Below, piece by piece: positions 43,948 to 53,033 of a DNA stretch of 64,000 nt. The position numbers and the translations under genes are program-made. The notes under the pieces are model-generated. The model was not told the DNA's origin, searched no databases, and was given only the letters and a program-made list of their open reading frames with translations. Source of the DNA: Pseudobutyrivibrio sp. (lineage in GTDB: Bacteria; Bacillota; Clostridia; Lachnospirales; Lachnospiraceae). Location of the stretch: contig JAILGH010000038.1 of assembly GCA_024697025.1 (NCBI GenBank), positions 29,707-93,706 on the forward strand, read 5' to 3'. Each line of letters opens with the position of its first letter. The stretch's first letter is position 1.

Positions 43948-45618
43948 ATGAAAAAGAAAATTGTGAGTGCATTATTAGTCACCACAATGCTTTCTACTGT
44001 TGTAACAGGCTGTGGAAAGCAGGCTGGACGTGGTGGAGCCGTTAATGCCGATGGTATCAAAGAGTTCACTGGATTCTTTGCAGTACCTGGTAACGAGCTT
44101 AATGATGACAATGATGTCCAGAAGATTTTGGCTGAGAAGACTGGCTGTACAGTTAAGGAGACTTGGCTTACAGGACAGACAGCGGAGGAAGCAATTGGTA
44201 CACTTATCGCCAGCGGCGAGTACCCAGACTTTATTGAAGCTGGAAATGGTTCGGTTCAGATGTACGAGGCTGGTGCTCTTGTAGCACTTGATGATTACCT
44301 CGATGATTATCCAAATATCAAAAATTTCTTTACAGAGCAGGAATGGGATAGCCTTCGCCAGAGCGATGGTCACATCTATTGGATTCCACAGTTCTCTAAT
44401 ATCCAGGGCGAGGAAAAAGCCTGTGAGCAAAACGACGAGGCTTTCTGGATTCAGACAAGAGTTCTTGAGTGGGCAGGATATCCAAAAATTGAGACTATGG
44501 ATGAGTACTTCGACCTTATCGAGGATTACGTTGAAGCAAATCCAACAATGGAAGATGGCACAGAGAACATTCCTTACACAATTCTTTGTGACGACTGGAG
44601 ATACTTCTGTTTAGAGAATGCTCCACAGTTCCTTGATGGTTATCCAAATGATGGTTCTTGTATCGTAGACCCAGAGACAAAGACTGTTATCGATTACAAT
44701 ACAACACCTACAGCTAAAAAATATTTTGAGAAGCTTAACGAAGAGTACAAAAAGGGTATCGTAGACCCTGAGTCATTTACTCAGTCTTATGACGAGTATA
44801 TCGCAAAGCTTTCTTCAGGCCGTGTTTGCGGTATGATTGATCAGTGGTGGGATTTCGCATTCACAGCTGGTGATGCTATTAAGACAGCAGGCCTTGATAA
44901 GGAAGGTTGCCAGTATGTTCCACTTCCAATCACAATTGAGAAGGGCATGAAGAACCAGTGGCACAACTCAGGCGGAGTATTAAACGTTTCTTCTGGTCTT
45001 GCTATTACAACAAGCTGTGAGGACGTTGAAGGTGCACTTCAGTTCGTAAACGACATTCTTGATCAGGATCTTCTTAACCTTAGACTTTGGGGTGTAGAGG
45101 GTGTTGACTACGAAGTTGATGAGAACGGTGTATTCTACAGAACACCTGAAGAGAGAAAGAATTGCGCAGATACAGCTTACAAGGCTGCACACCTTTGCCC
45201 ATATTCTTACTTCCCACGTTGGGAGGGTACAAGCACTGACGGTATCAATGCTACAAGACCTGAGAACCAGCCAGGTGAGTTCTATGATGGACTTTCAGAT
45301 AATCTTAAGAAGTGCTTCGACGCATACGGCGTTGAGACATACGTAGATATGCTTGGTACTACACCTCCTCCAGGAGATTGGTATCCAATGTACACATTCT
45401 CTCAGACAATGACAACATCTACACCAGGTGGTACAGCTTGGAACAAGATGGGTGAAGTTAAGCATGAGTACCTTCCAAAGGTAGTTATGGCAGACGACTT
45501 CGAAAAAGGCTGGGATGAATACATGAAGGTATACAACGATTGTCATCCAGAAGACTTCCTTAAGGAAATGCAGGAAGAGCTTGATCGTCGTATCGAAGCA
45601 GCAGCTAAATATAAGTAA
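43948..45618 (+). CDS. Large extracellular sugar-binding lipoprotein (LplA type)
   Basis: 556 aa from the ATG at 43948, chosen because AGGAGGG precedes it and the signal peptide begins there; an upstream ATG at 43921 adds nine residues. Lipobox C22 (TVVTGC). The long two-lobe sequence with SGEYPDFIEAGNGSVQMYE resembles xylo-oligosaccharide or pectin-fragment binding proteins paired with LplB/LplC permeases. First gene of the importer downstream of YesMN; a terminator-like hairpin follows, which would favour its high expression. Confidence 0.91.
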   Translation: MKKKIVSALLVTTMLSTVVTGCGKQAGRGGAVNADGIKEFTGFFAVPGNELNDDNDVQKILAEKTGCTVKETWLTGQTAEEAIGTLIASGEYPDFIEAGNGSVQMYEAGALVALDDYLDDYPNIKNFFTEQEWDSLRQSDGHIYWIPQFSNIQGEEKACEQNDEAFWIQTRVLEWAGYPKIETMDEYFDLIEDYVEANPTMEDGTENIPYTILCDDWRYFCLENAPQFLDGYPNDGSCIVDPETKTVIDYNTTPTAKKYFEKLNEEYKKGIVDPESFTQSYDEYIAKLSSGRVCGMIDQWWDFAFTAGDAIKTAGLDKEGCQYVPLPITIEKGMKNQWHNSGGVLNVSSGLAITTSCEDVEGALQFVNDILDQDLLNLRLWGVEGVDYEVDENGVFYRTPEERKNCADTAYKAAHLCPYSYFPRWEGTSTDGINATRPENQPGEFYDGLSDNLKKCFDAYGVETYVDMLGTTPPPGDWYPMYTFSQTMTTSTPGGTAWNKMGEVKHEYLPKVVMADDFEKGWDEYMKVYNDCHPEDFLKEMQEELDRRIEAAAKYK

Positions 45619-45649
45619 TTCTTTAGGTAATAATAGGTTTTAACAACCC

Positions 45650-45686
45650 GTAGCGGGCATTGTCCTACTAATGCCCGCTACTTTTA
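45650..45686 (+). terminator. Hairpin between binding-protein and permease genes
   Basis: A perfect 12-bp stem (45650-45661 with 45670-45681) with an 8-nt loop, then TTTTA. It probably terminates part of the transcripts, giving excess binding protein over permeases. Confidence 0.85.
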
Positions 45687-45747
45687 TACCTAAATTCAGT
45701 AAAAAAATTGGGGGAAAGCAAAAAATAATCCTAAAAGGGAGGAAAAC

Positions 45748-46665
45748 ATGAAAGCGAAATCATTTACAAAGACCGATGTTAAACACCAAAAAGTGCTTTT
45801 GATATGGGCCGCGATTATCACTGTTTATGGAATTATATTCTATTATGTTCCACTTGTTGGATGGCTAATGGCTTTCCAAAACTACAAACCAGTAACAGGT
45901 ATTTTACATTCACAGTTTATCGGGTTAGACAAATTCAAAATGCTATTTTCAGACGTAGCATTTTTGCGAGTAATACGAAACACCCTTGCAATGGGTATTA
46001 TAAACTTGGTTGCCACATTTATTATGGCTATCGTATTTGCGATACTCTTAAATGAGGTTGCATCTAAAGGCGGTAAAAAGGTAGTTCAGACTATTTCTTA
46101 CTTACCACACTTTTTATCTTGGATTATCGTTGCAGGTATTTTGCATGATGCACTTTCAGCATCTGGTATCATCAACGAGTTATTAGTTCATTTTCATATT
46201 TTTGCAAAGCCAATTGACTTTTTTGCGCACGAAAAATACTTCTGGCCTATTGTTGCCTTCGCAAATGTTTGGAAGGAAACAGGTTGGAATGCAATTATAT
46301 ATTTAGCAGCAATCACATCAATAGATCCTTCGCTTTATGAGGCGGCTGCTATCGACGGCGCTGGTAGATGGGCAAAGATTAAAAATGTTACATTGCCTGG
46401 TATCAAGCCAACAATTATGATTCTTTTACTTATGAATGTAGGTAATGTTTTGAATGCTGGTTTCGAAATCCAGTACATCTTGGGAAATGGTCTTATTCAG
46501 AAGGTTTCTCAGACAATTGATATCTACGTACTTAAATGGGGTATCAGCCAGATGGATTATGCACTTGGTACAGCCGCTGGTATCTTCAAGAGTGTAGTAA
46601 GTATTGTTCTCATTGTCTTCTTTAACAATATGGCAAAGAGACATGGTGAAGAAAGATTATTCTAA
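45748..46665 (+). CDS. Polysaccharide-type ABC transporter permease (LplB family)
   Basis: 305 aa, six helices, EAA loop EAAAIDGAGRWAKIKNVTLP and the LplB-type start (LIWAAIITVYGIIFYYVPLVGWLMAFQNYKP region near 25-55). RBS is GGGAGG. It partners the next permease, 12 nt downstream, and the lipoprotein at 43948-45618. Confidence 0.92.
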   Translation: MKAKSFTKTDVKHQKVLLIWAAIITVYGIIFYYVPLVGWLMAFQNYKPVTGILHSQFIGLDKFKMLFSDVAFLRVIRNTLAMGIINLVATFIMAIVFAILLNEVASKGGKKVVQTISYLPHFLSWIIVAGILHDALSASGIINELLVHFHIFAKPIDFFAHEKYFWPIVAFANVWKETGWNAIIYLAAITSIDPSLYEAAAIDGAGRWAKIKNVTLPGIKPTIMILLLMNVGNVLNAGFEIQYILGNGLIQKVSQTIDIYVLKWGISQMDYALGTAAGIFKSVVSIVLIVFFNNMAKRHGEERLF

Positions 46666-46677
46666 AGGAGGCCGGAA

Positions 46678-47577
46678 ATGAATTTACAGAGACGTTTTAA
46701 GAAAATTTCAGGCCCGGATTTGGCCTTCAGAATTTTCAATACAATATTCATGATAGTGTTCGTTATCGTAACACTTTATCCTGTTTTAAATACAGTTGCT
46801 ATTTCTTTTAACCAAGGTACAGATGCCTTGCGTGGTGGCATTTACTTGTGGCCAAGAATGTTTACATGGAAGAACTACACAACAGTACTTGCAAAGGACA
46901 ACCTTATTACAGGTGCTTACATTACAGTTCTTCGTACACTTATCGGTACAGTTCTTGCCCTTGTTACAAATGCTATACTTGCATTTATCGTTAGTAGAAA
47001 GAACTTTATTTTCGCAAAACCCCTTTCATTGTTTTGGGTAATTACAATGTATGTTAATGGTGGTTTAATTCCTACCTTCCTTCTTTATAAATCATTAGGA
47101 CTTACAAATAGCTTTTTAGTTTATGTAATACCGGGAATGATATCTGCCTTTAACATGTTAGTTATTCGAACCTATATGAGAGGTATTCCAGACAGTTTAG
47201 AGGAGTCTGCACAGTTGGACGGAGCTGGCTATACAACAATCTTCCTAAAAATTATTTCTCCACTTTGTAAGCCAGTTTACGCCACTGTTGCACTCTTCGT
47301 AGCAGTATTCCAGTGGAACTCTTGGTTCGATGCAATGCTCTATAACAGAATGGCTACTCAGTATACTACTTTACAGTACGAGTTGATGAAGCTTCTTTCT
47401 TCAGTTACTAACCAGAGTTCATCTGCAGAGTCAATGAAGAATGCAGAAGGTTCAATCACTCCTACATCAATTAGAGCAGCAGCAACAGTTGTTACAATGT
47501 TGCCTATCGTCTGTATCTATCCATTCTTGCAGAAGTACTTCGTAACTGGTCTTACACTAGGTGGTGTTAAGGAGTAA
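46678..47577 (+). CDS. Polysaccharide-type ABC transporter permease (LplC family)
   Basis: 299 aa, six helices, EAA loop ESAQLDGAGYTTIFLKIISP and C-terminal FVTGLTLGGVKE. RBS is AGGAGG. It ends 20 nt before the GH8 gene, tying this importer to a xylo-oligosaccharide-cleaving enzyme. Confidence 0.92.
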   Translation: MNLQRRFKKISGPDLAFRIFNTIFMIVFVIVTLYPVLNTVAISFNQGTDALRGGIYLWPRMFTWKNYTTVLAKDNLITGAYITVLRTLIGTVLALVTNAILAFIVSRKNFIFAKPLSLFWVITMYVNGGLIPTFLLYKSLGLTNSFLVYVIPGMISAFNMLVIRTYMRGIPDSLEESAQLDGAGYTTIFLKIISPLCKPVYATVALFVAVFQWNSWFDAMLYNRMATQYTTLQYELMKLLSSVTNQSSSAESMKNAEGSITPTSIRAAATVVTMLPIVCIYPFLQKYFVTGLTLGGVKE

Positions 47578-47597
47578 ATTAGCAATAGGAGACAATT

Positions 47598-48728
47598 ATG
47601 GATAAGAACTACAGAAACGTTTTCCTTGAAATTGGCAAAACCCCTGAAGAAATTCAAGCCAGAGTAGAGGAAACATTCCAGGAAATATTCTACGGCAAAG
47701 ATTCTTTCTTTGAGACGACAGCAGACGGCACCATGGGATACCTTGTGGATACAGGAAATGTGGATACTCGTACAGAGGGCATTTCCTATGGTATGATGAT
47801 GTGCGTTCAGCTGGACAAGAAAAAGGAATTTGACCAGCTTTGGAACTGGGCCATGACAAATATGTATCTTGATTCTGGAGAGAACAAGGGATATTTTGCC
47901 TGGTCAGTTGATCCAAGCGGCAGAAAGAATGACTACGGACCAGCACCAGATGGTGAAGAGTTTTTTGCGATGGCATTATTCTTTGCCAGTCACCGCTGGG
48001 GCGATGGAGAAGGAATCTACAACTATGGCGCTCAGGCCAGAGAATTGTTAAAGACCTGCGTCCATCATGAACAGCTTTACGGCGGACACAACATGTGGAC
48101 AGACGACGGACTTATCAAGTTTGTTCCAGGCTTGGAATTCACTGATCCCTCTTACCATTTGCCACACTTTTATGAGTTGTTTGCAAAATGGTGCAACGAG
48201 GAGGACAAGGAGTTCTGGCAAAAGGCAGCAAATGCCAGCCGAGAATATTTGAAGAAGGCTTGTCATCCTAAGACTGGTCTTTCCCCAGAATACAGTTATT
48301 ATGATGGAAAGCCTTATCCAGATCACAAGACTTTCGGTGGTCGACACGATTGGTTCTACAGTGATGCTTACAGAACAATTGCTAACATTGGACTTGACTA
48401 CGAGTGGTTCTCTAAGGACACTGAATTTGGAAAATGGAGCCGACAGACTGCAAATAACCTCCAGAAATTCTTTGCAGATTTGCCAGCAGACAACAATCGT
48501 GGAATTTACGAAATCGACGGCACTGTCCTTGAGGGGCAGGCACTTCACCCAGTTGGACTTACAGCTACAATAGCACAGGCTAGTTTGGCAGCCGACGGTG
48601 AAAATGCAAAGCAGGCTGTTATAGATTTCTGGAACACCCCTCTTAGAACTGGGGTGCGCCGCTACTATGACAACTGCCTCTACCTATTCGCAATGCTTTC
48701 ACTTAGCGGTAACTACCGCATATACTAA
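47598..48728 (+). CDS. Glycoside hydrolase family 8, reducing-end xylose-releasing exo-oligoxylanase
   Basis: 376 aa, no signal peptide. Acts in the cytoplasm by removing xylose from the reducing end of xylo-oligosaccharides. (alpha/alpha)6 barrel with proposed acid E60 in TRTEGISYGMMM and the HDWFYSDAYRT segment carrying a catalytic Asp. These, with the length and missing secretion signal, match Rex-type GH8 better than secreted endo-xylanases. RBS is AGGAG. It is the last gene of the YesMN-linked importer operon. No terminator is seen before the giant hairpin that follows. Confidence 0.9.
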   Translation: MDKNYRNVFLEIGKTPEEIQARVEETFQEIFYGKDSFFETTADGTMGYLVDTGNVDTRTEGISYGMMMCVQLDKKKEFDQLWNWAMTNMYLDSGENKGYFAWSVDPSGRKNDYGPAPDGEEFFAMALFFASHRWGDGEGIYNYGAQARELLKTCVHHEQLYGGHNMWTDDGLIKFVPGLEFTDPSYHLPHFYELFAKWCNEEDKEFWQKAANASREYLKKACHPKTGLSPEYSYYDGKPYPDHKTFGGRHDWFYSDAYRTIANIGLDYEWFSKDTEFGKWSRQTANNLQKFFADLPADNNRGIYEIDGTVLEGQALHPVGLTATIAQASLAADGENAKQAVIDFWNTPLRTGVRRYYDNCLYLFAMLSLSGNYRIY

Positions 48729-48760
48729 ACCATTTCTCTAATACAATTTTGTTGCGGTAG

Positions 48761-49345
48761 GTAGATACTATTCACAGTCTTTATAATTTAGTAACTGAAG
48801 GCATCTGGTATAGGTGAATTTGAGTAAAATAATAGATTCTCTTATTGCTGCAAATGTAGCTTTAAGTGGGTGTACTTTCATTGATTTTGCACTTTGAATC
48901 TACTGTATGTGTGGCTCAGACACCTGAAAAATTATATTAATTCCTCTATAAGTTATATGCAGCTTATTTGTCTTCAAGTTACATTCATCAAGTGAAATTA
49001 AAAAAATGAGTTTTGTAGATATGGACACCAGTCAAGATTCACATCCGTGTTCAACTTTCCTTGACCTCGCCATCCGTGGCTCGGTCTGTCCATATCTTGC
49101 AAAACTCATTTTTTATTTCACTAGATTCATTCCAAAATCAGACAAAAAGCTGCATATAGCTTTTAGAGGAATTTTCCTTACTAAGTAGGTGTCTGAGCAA
49201 TACATACTGTAGAAAAAAGTGCAAATAATTGAAAGAACACCCATAATCATAAAAGCTACATGCAGCAATTAGAGAATCATTATTTTGCGATTGAACCTAT
49301 ACCAGATGTCTCAGTTAAAATTAGAAGACTGTGAATAGTAACTAT
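48761..49345. ncRNA. Giant (585-nt) imperfect hairpin element, candidate structured RNA or foldback element
   Basis: Left arm 48761-49027 and right arm 49087-49345 are complementary end to end with small bulges. Anchor pairings include 48768-48781/49325-49338, 48800-48815/49295-49310, 48844-48863/49251-49269, 48914-48925/49187-49198, 48955-48965/49147-49157 and 49017-49027/49087-49097. The paired coordinates always sum to about 98106-98115, so the fold is continuous. The 59-nt tip has a GTCAAG/CTTGAC stem and two mini-hairpins sharing CATCCGTG. No coding frame is supported. A terminator follows at 49386. Strand of transcription unknown. Confidence 0.8.
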
Positions 49346-49385
49346 ACTGTCAACTAAAGATACTGCTTGAATAAATGATATGTTA

Positions 49386-49423
49386 AAAAAGCATTAGGTC
49401 TAACGTAGGGCCTAATGCTTTTT
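49386..49423 (+). terminator. Rho-independent terminator downstream of the giant hairpin
   Basis: AAAAAGCATTAGG (49386-49398) pairs perfectly with CCTAATGCTTTTT (49411-49423). The 3' arm itself ends in five T and the 5' arm begins with A, so it could work on either strand. A second small hairpin (GGGATG/CATCCC) follows at 49435-49457. Confidence 0.82.
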
Positions 49424-49493
49424 GCATCAAAAAAGGGATGTATTGGTTCACATCCCTAAAAAGGAAGAAGAATATGATATTGATAGACAATCT

Positions 49494-49591
49494 CAGTGAC
49501 CTTTTTGTGACCTTTAAAAATGTTGTTTTTTAGAGGTTTTTAATGTATTATATAAATATTCAGTGACCTTTTTGTAAGTATTCCGGTGACC
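49494..49591 (+). promoter_or_regulatory. Promoter of the Fic gene flanked by phased GTGACC operator-like sites
   Basis: TTGTTT (49523-49528), 17 nt, TATTAT (49546-49551) gives a good sigma-A promoter. CAGTGACCTTTTTGT is repeated exactly at 49494-49508 and 49561-49575. GTGACC cores occur at 49496, 49507, 49563 and 49586, spaced 11 and 23 bp (one and two helical turns) on each side of the promoter. Autoregulation by the HTH of the Fic protein is inferred. Confidence 0.72.
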
Positions 49592-49610
49592 ATTTTTTAA
49601 GGAGATAAAA

Positions 49611-50717
49611 ATGATTTTTAGCGATTTATTGAAAGAGAAACAAATAAAGAAAACGGATTTTATTAACAAAACAGGAATAGGCAAGACCACGCTTACATAT
49701 TATTTAAATGGCAAAAGGGATATAGATAAAGCTGATTTAGATACAATTTATAAAATGGCCGGGGTGCTTAATATTACTCCCGTTGAATTAATAAAAAGTG
49801 TTAAAGAGGAAGTTTTAAAAAATAATAATAAAACATCTAAAAAAACGAATGATTTTATAATTAAAACGCCAGAACACAGAAATAATGTTATATCTGAAGA
49901 ATTAAAAGAACTTGCCAAACATATTCTACAACCCAAATTCAATGAAAAATTAATAGAACAGTACAAATTTGATTTATCTCATCAGGATAGACAAGGTGTA
50001 TATGCAAATACTCAAAGAGCTTTGTCATATAACTCAAGTCGAATCGAAGGTAATACGTTAACTCCTGACGAAACCGCAGAACTTTTTAATACGGGCACAA
50101 TAGGAATAGATGGACATGTATATAAGCCTAAAGATGTAGAAGAAATGACTGGCCATTTTTCTATGTTTAATAGATGTATTGCCACATTAGATAAACCTTT
50201 AACTGAGGAATTAATTAAAGAGTATCATTTCGCTTTAGAAAATGGTGTTTTTGAATTTATAGCTAATGGAGGTGTTCCTGGCGAATATAAAAAAGTGGAA
50301 AATAGAGTACATGATATAAAAACTGTACTTCCAGATGATGTCTCTTTAGCAATGAAAGATTTATTAAGGCAATATAATAGTTCTGAAAAGACACTTGAAA
50401 CTTTAGCGCGATTTCATGCGGCATATGAAATCATTCATCCTTTCAAGGATGGTAATGGACGAACCGGAAGAATGATTCTTTTTAGAGAATCACTTTTAAA
50501 CGGAATAGATCCTTTTATAGTCGAAGATAAAAATAAGCTTAAATATTATAAGGCTCTTCATAAAGCACAGACGGAAGAAATATATGATGACTTAATAAAC
50601 TTTTTTGAAGAAGAGCAGGAAGCTTTTTTAATTGAAACGATTCCTTTCTTAATAGCTAAAGAAGAGTACCAAAATTACATGAATGATTTGTACAGCGTTT
50701 TAGAAGAAAAAGAATAA
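49611..50717 (+). CDS. XRE-type HTH + Fic domain protein (putative AMPylator)
   Basis: 368 aa. N-terminal XRE-like helix-turn-helix (about 4-62), a linker, then a Fic domain with the complete catalytic motif HPFKDGNGRTGR (H276 to R287). An inhibitory-helix motif, SSRIEGN, with S142, E146 and G147 precedes the Fic core, as in self-inhibited class II Fic proteins. It is expected to transfer AMP from ATP to a protein hydroxyl, with the helix keeping it off until relieved. RBS is AAGGAG. Fusion to HTH and operator sites upstream suggest autoregulation. No separate antitoxin gene is present. Confidence 0.92.
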   Translation: MIFSDLLKEKQIKKTDFINKTGIGKTTLTYYLNGKRDIDKADLDTIYKMAGVLNITPVELIKSVKEEVLKNNNKTSKKTNDFIIKTPEHRNNVISEELKELAKHILQPKFNEKLIEQYKFDLSHQDRQGVYANTQRALSYNSSRIEGNTLTPDETAELFNTGTIGIDGHVYKPKDVEEMTGHFSMFNRCIATLDKPLTEELIKEYHFALENGVFEFIANGGVPGEYKKVENRVHDIKTVLPDDVSLAMKDLLRQYNSSEKTLETLARFHAAYEIIHPFKDGNGRTGRMILFRESLLNGIDPFIVEDKNKLKYYKALHKAQTEEIYDDLINFFEEEQEAFLIETIPFLIAKEEYQNYMNDLYSVLEEKE

Positions 50718-50727
50718 ATATATTTGT

Positions 50728-50761
50728 AGAATGACTGTTTTTACAGTCATTCTATTTTTTT
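50728..50761 (+). terminator. Rho-independent terminator after the Fic gene
   Basis: A perfect 11-bp stem (50728-50738 with 50743-50753), a TTTT loop and seven T. Just beyond, GTCAC-TTTT-GTGAC (50770-50783) is a further GTGAC-type palindrome. The rest of the gap to 51019 is AT-rich and holds only a small AGCTT/AAGCT hairpin near 50957-50972. Confidence 0.88.
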
Positions 50762-51019
50762 GAACGAATGTCACTTTTGTGACCCTTGTATTTGTAATTG
50801 AAATGCCTATAGATTAGATAGTCAAATTCCAGTTTATCGAGCTAATTGATATTGACTTATTACTTAATTGGATGAATATGATAAAATAAGTCTAGGTAGT
50901 TTTACCAAAGATAAAATATTCCAATGTATGGACTTGAGGAAACTATGGCAGGTGGAGAAGCTTGTGCTTAAGCTAGACCCATTGGCAAATTAACAATACA
51001 GGGGAACGGAGGAAAATAT

Positions 51020-52714
51020 ATGGATTACCAATCTAGATATAATTTGTGGCTAGAGAAGCTTCAGGATTCAGACCCACTTAAGAAGGAACTGCTAGATATT
51101 AAAGCAGACGACAAAGAAATCGAGGACAGATTCTATCAGGATTTATCCTTTGGTACAGCCGGCCTTAGAGGCAAGGTTGGAGCCGGTACCAACCGTATGA
51201 ACTTTTACACGGTAGGCAAGGCCACACAGGGCGTTGCTGATTTCATTGTTTCAAAGGGAAAGGAAGCTTGTGACAAGGGCGTTGTTATTGCCCATGACCC
51301 ACGTCATTTCTCCAAGGAGTTTTCACAGCTTGCTGCTGGTATTTTTGCTGCAAATGGAATCAAGGTTTATGTATTCCCTGATTTGCGTCCAACACCAGAG
51401 CTTGCATTTATGATTAGACGTCTTGGGACTGTGTCTGGAATTAACATTACAGCCAGCCACAATCCGAAGGAGTACAACGGATATAAGGCTTATTGGGATG
51501 ATGGATGTCAGGTTTCATCAGAGATTGCTGATGGTATGACTGAGTGCATCAATGCTGTTGATATGTGGACAGGCATCAAGAAGTCAGATTTTGAAGAGGG
51601 AGTTAAGTCAGGCAAGATTACAGTACTTGGTGAAGAGTATGACCGTGAGTACCTTGATAAGATTGAGGCCCTTGCAATTCACGAAGGGGATGAGCTTGAT
51701 TTATCTATTCCACTTGTATATACACCACTGAATGGTTGCGGTTCAATTCCATTTAGACAGATGCTTAACGATAGAGGCTTCTCCAACTGGACTATTGTTC
51801 CAGAGCAGGAGAACCCAGACCCAGACTTTACAACTGTAGGTTATCCAAATCCTGAGGATCCTAAGGCATTTAAGCTTTCAGAGGAATATGGTCGCAAGTT
51901 TGGTGCAGAGCTTCTTATGGCAACTGATCCTGATGCAGACAGATTTGCCATTGAGATTCGCGATAGTAAAGGCAACTATGTGCCTCTTAACGGCAATCAG
52001 ACAGGATATTTACTTGTAAACTATATCTTAGAGGGACACAAGGATGCCGGCACACTTCCAGAGAAGGGTGCTATGGTTAAGTCTATTGTTACATCAACAC
52101 TTTCTACAATCATGGCCAAGGCATATGGTGTTGAAATGTTTGAAACTCTTACTGGATTCAAGAATATTTGTGGAAAGATTCCTTATCTTCACGATAACGG
52201 ATATACGTATCTCTTTGGTTACGAGGAATCAGTTGGATATGCTATCTGCGAGGACATCCGTGACAAGGATGGTATCTCAGCAGGTATGATGGTTGCAGAG
52301 GCTGCAGCATACTATCGCAAGCAAGGAAAGACACTTTGGGATGTGCTTCAGGAAATCTATGCTAAGTATGGATTCTTTGCTGAGGATGAGCCAAACATTA
52401 TCCTTGAGGGTATCCCAGGGGCTCAGCGTATTCAGCGTATGATGAAATGGTTTAGAGAGAATATTCCAACAGAAGTTGCTGGTTCTAAAGTTGAAAAGGT
52501 TATTGACTATATCAAAGGCTATGAGGACATCCCTCCTCAAAATGCTATCCGTATCTTTTTAGAGAACGGCTCTTGGTTTGCAATTAGACCTTCTGGTACA
52601 GAACCAAAGATTAAGTTCTATTTCTATTCAAACCAGGATTCTAGAGAGAATGCCCTAATAGTCAATGCACAGATAAAGGATGAGATTTTCGCACTGATTA
52701 ATTCAGTCGAATAA
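51020..52714 (+). CDS. pgcA: Phosphoglucomutase / phosphomannomutase (alpha-D-phosphohexomutase)
   Basis: Interconverts hexose-1- and hexose-6-phosphates. 564 aa, the long PgcA form. Catalytic serine S146 in TASHNPKEYNG, Mg loop DPDADRFAIE, sugar-binding loop GYEESVGYA and phosphate-binding RPSGTEPKIKFY. RBS is GGAGGAAA. The 3' end overlaps the convergent PqqD-like gene by 17 nt. Confidence 0.95.
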   Translation: MDYQSRYNLWLEKLQDSDPLKKELLDIKADDKEIEDRFYQDLSFGTAGLRGKVGAGTNRMNFYTVGKATQGVADFIVSKGKEACDKGVVIAHDPRHFSKEFSQLAAGIFAANGIKVYVFPDLRPTPELAFMIRRLGTVSGINITASHNPKEYNGYKAYWDDGCQVSSEIADGMTECINAVDMWTGIKKSDFEEGVKSGKITVLGEEYDREYLDKIEALAIHEGDELDLSIPLVYTPLNGCGSIPFRQMLNDRGFSNWTIVPEQENPDPDFTTVGYPNPEDPKAFKLSEEYGRKFGAELLMATDPDADRFAIEIRDSKGNYVPLNGNQTGYLLVNYILEGHKDAGTLPEKGAMVKSIVTSTLSTIMAKAYGVEMFETLTGFKNICGKIPYLHDNGYTYLFGYEESVGYAICEDIRDKDGISAGMMVAEAAAYYRKQGKTLWDVLQEIYAKYGFFAEDEPNIILEGIPGAQRIQRMMKWFRENIPTEVAGSKVEKVIDYIKGYEDIPPQNAIRIFLENGSWFAIRPSGTEPKIKFYFYSNQDSRENALIVNAQIKDEIFALINSVE

Positions 52715-53033
52715 ATCCCACCTGTTCAAGATGCTTCATATACACGCTAAGGCGTTCATAGAGAGGTTCGGCTTCATCGCCGAACTTTTCTTTTACCATT
52801 TTTCCGATTTCAAATACGGATTTCTGGCCGTCTATGCAGCCAAAGATAAAGCTGCCCATACCTTCTAAGTGTATATGCGACACAGCTGGCTTATGAAAAA
52901 AGCGCTGTGCAATTTTATTGGTAAAGCCTTTGTTAACCATATCAACAATGACCTCCCCGGACTCAGAGTGAGTCCAGGTGAGGTCATCATTTATTTTATA
53001 GATGTTATCTAAAAAATTCTTGTTATTTTTCAT
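52698..53033 (-). CDS. PqqD-like peptide-recognition protein (stand-alone)
   Basis: 111 aa with the winged-helix pattern of PqqD/RRE domains: SGEVIVDMVNKG near the N-terminus, FIFGCIDGQKSVFEIGKMVKEKF in the middle and a final helix. PqqD domains bind leader peptides of RiPPs. Its start lies 11 nt inside the OPT gene, so the two are translationally coupled. No radical-SAM enzyme or precursor peptide is visible here. The gene ends overlapping pgcA. Confidence 0.8.
   Translation of the reverse strand: MKNNKNFLDNIYKINDDLTWTHSESGEVIVDMVNKGFTNKIAQRFFHKPAVSHIHLEGMGSFIFGCIDGQKSVFEIGKMVKEKFGDEAEPLYERLSVYMKHLEQVGFIRLN

Noticed and set aside
49006..49188. 60-aa open frame inside the giant hairpin
   Set aside because: It spans the tip of the palindrome, has no RBS and its sequence is dictated by the complementary arms, so it is not a credible gene.
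50940..51010. Possible riboswitch upstream of pgcA
   Set aside because: Only a small AGCTT/AAGCT hairpin could be seen; no known aptamer core matched by eye.
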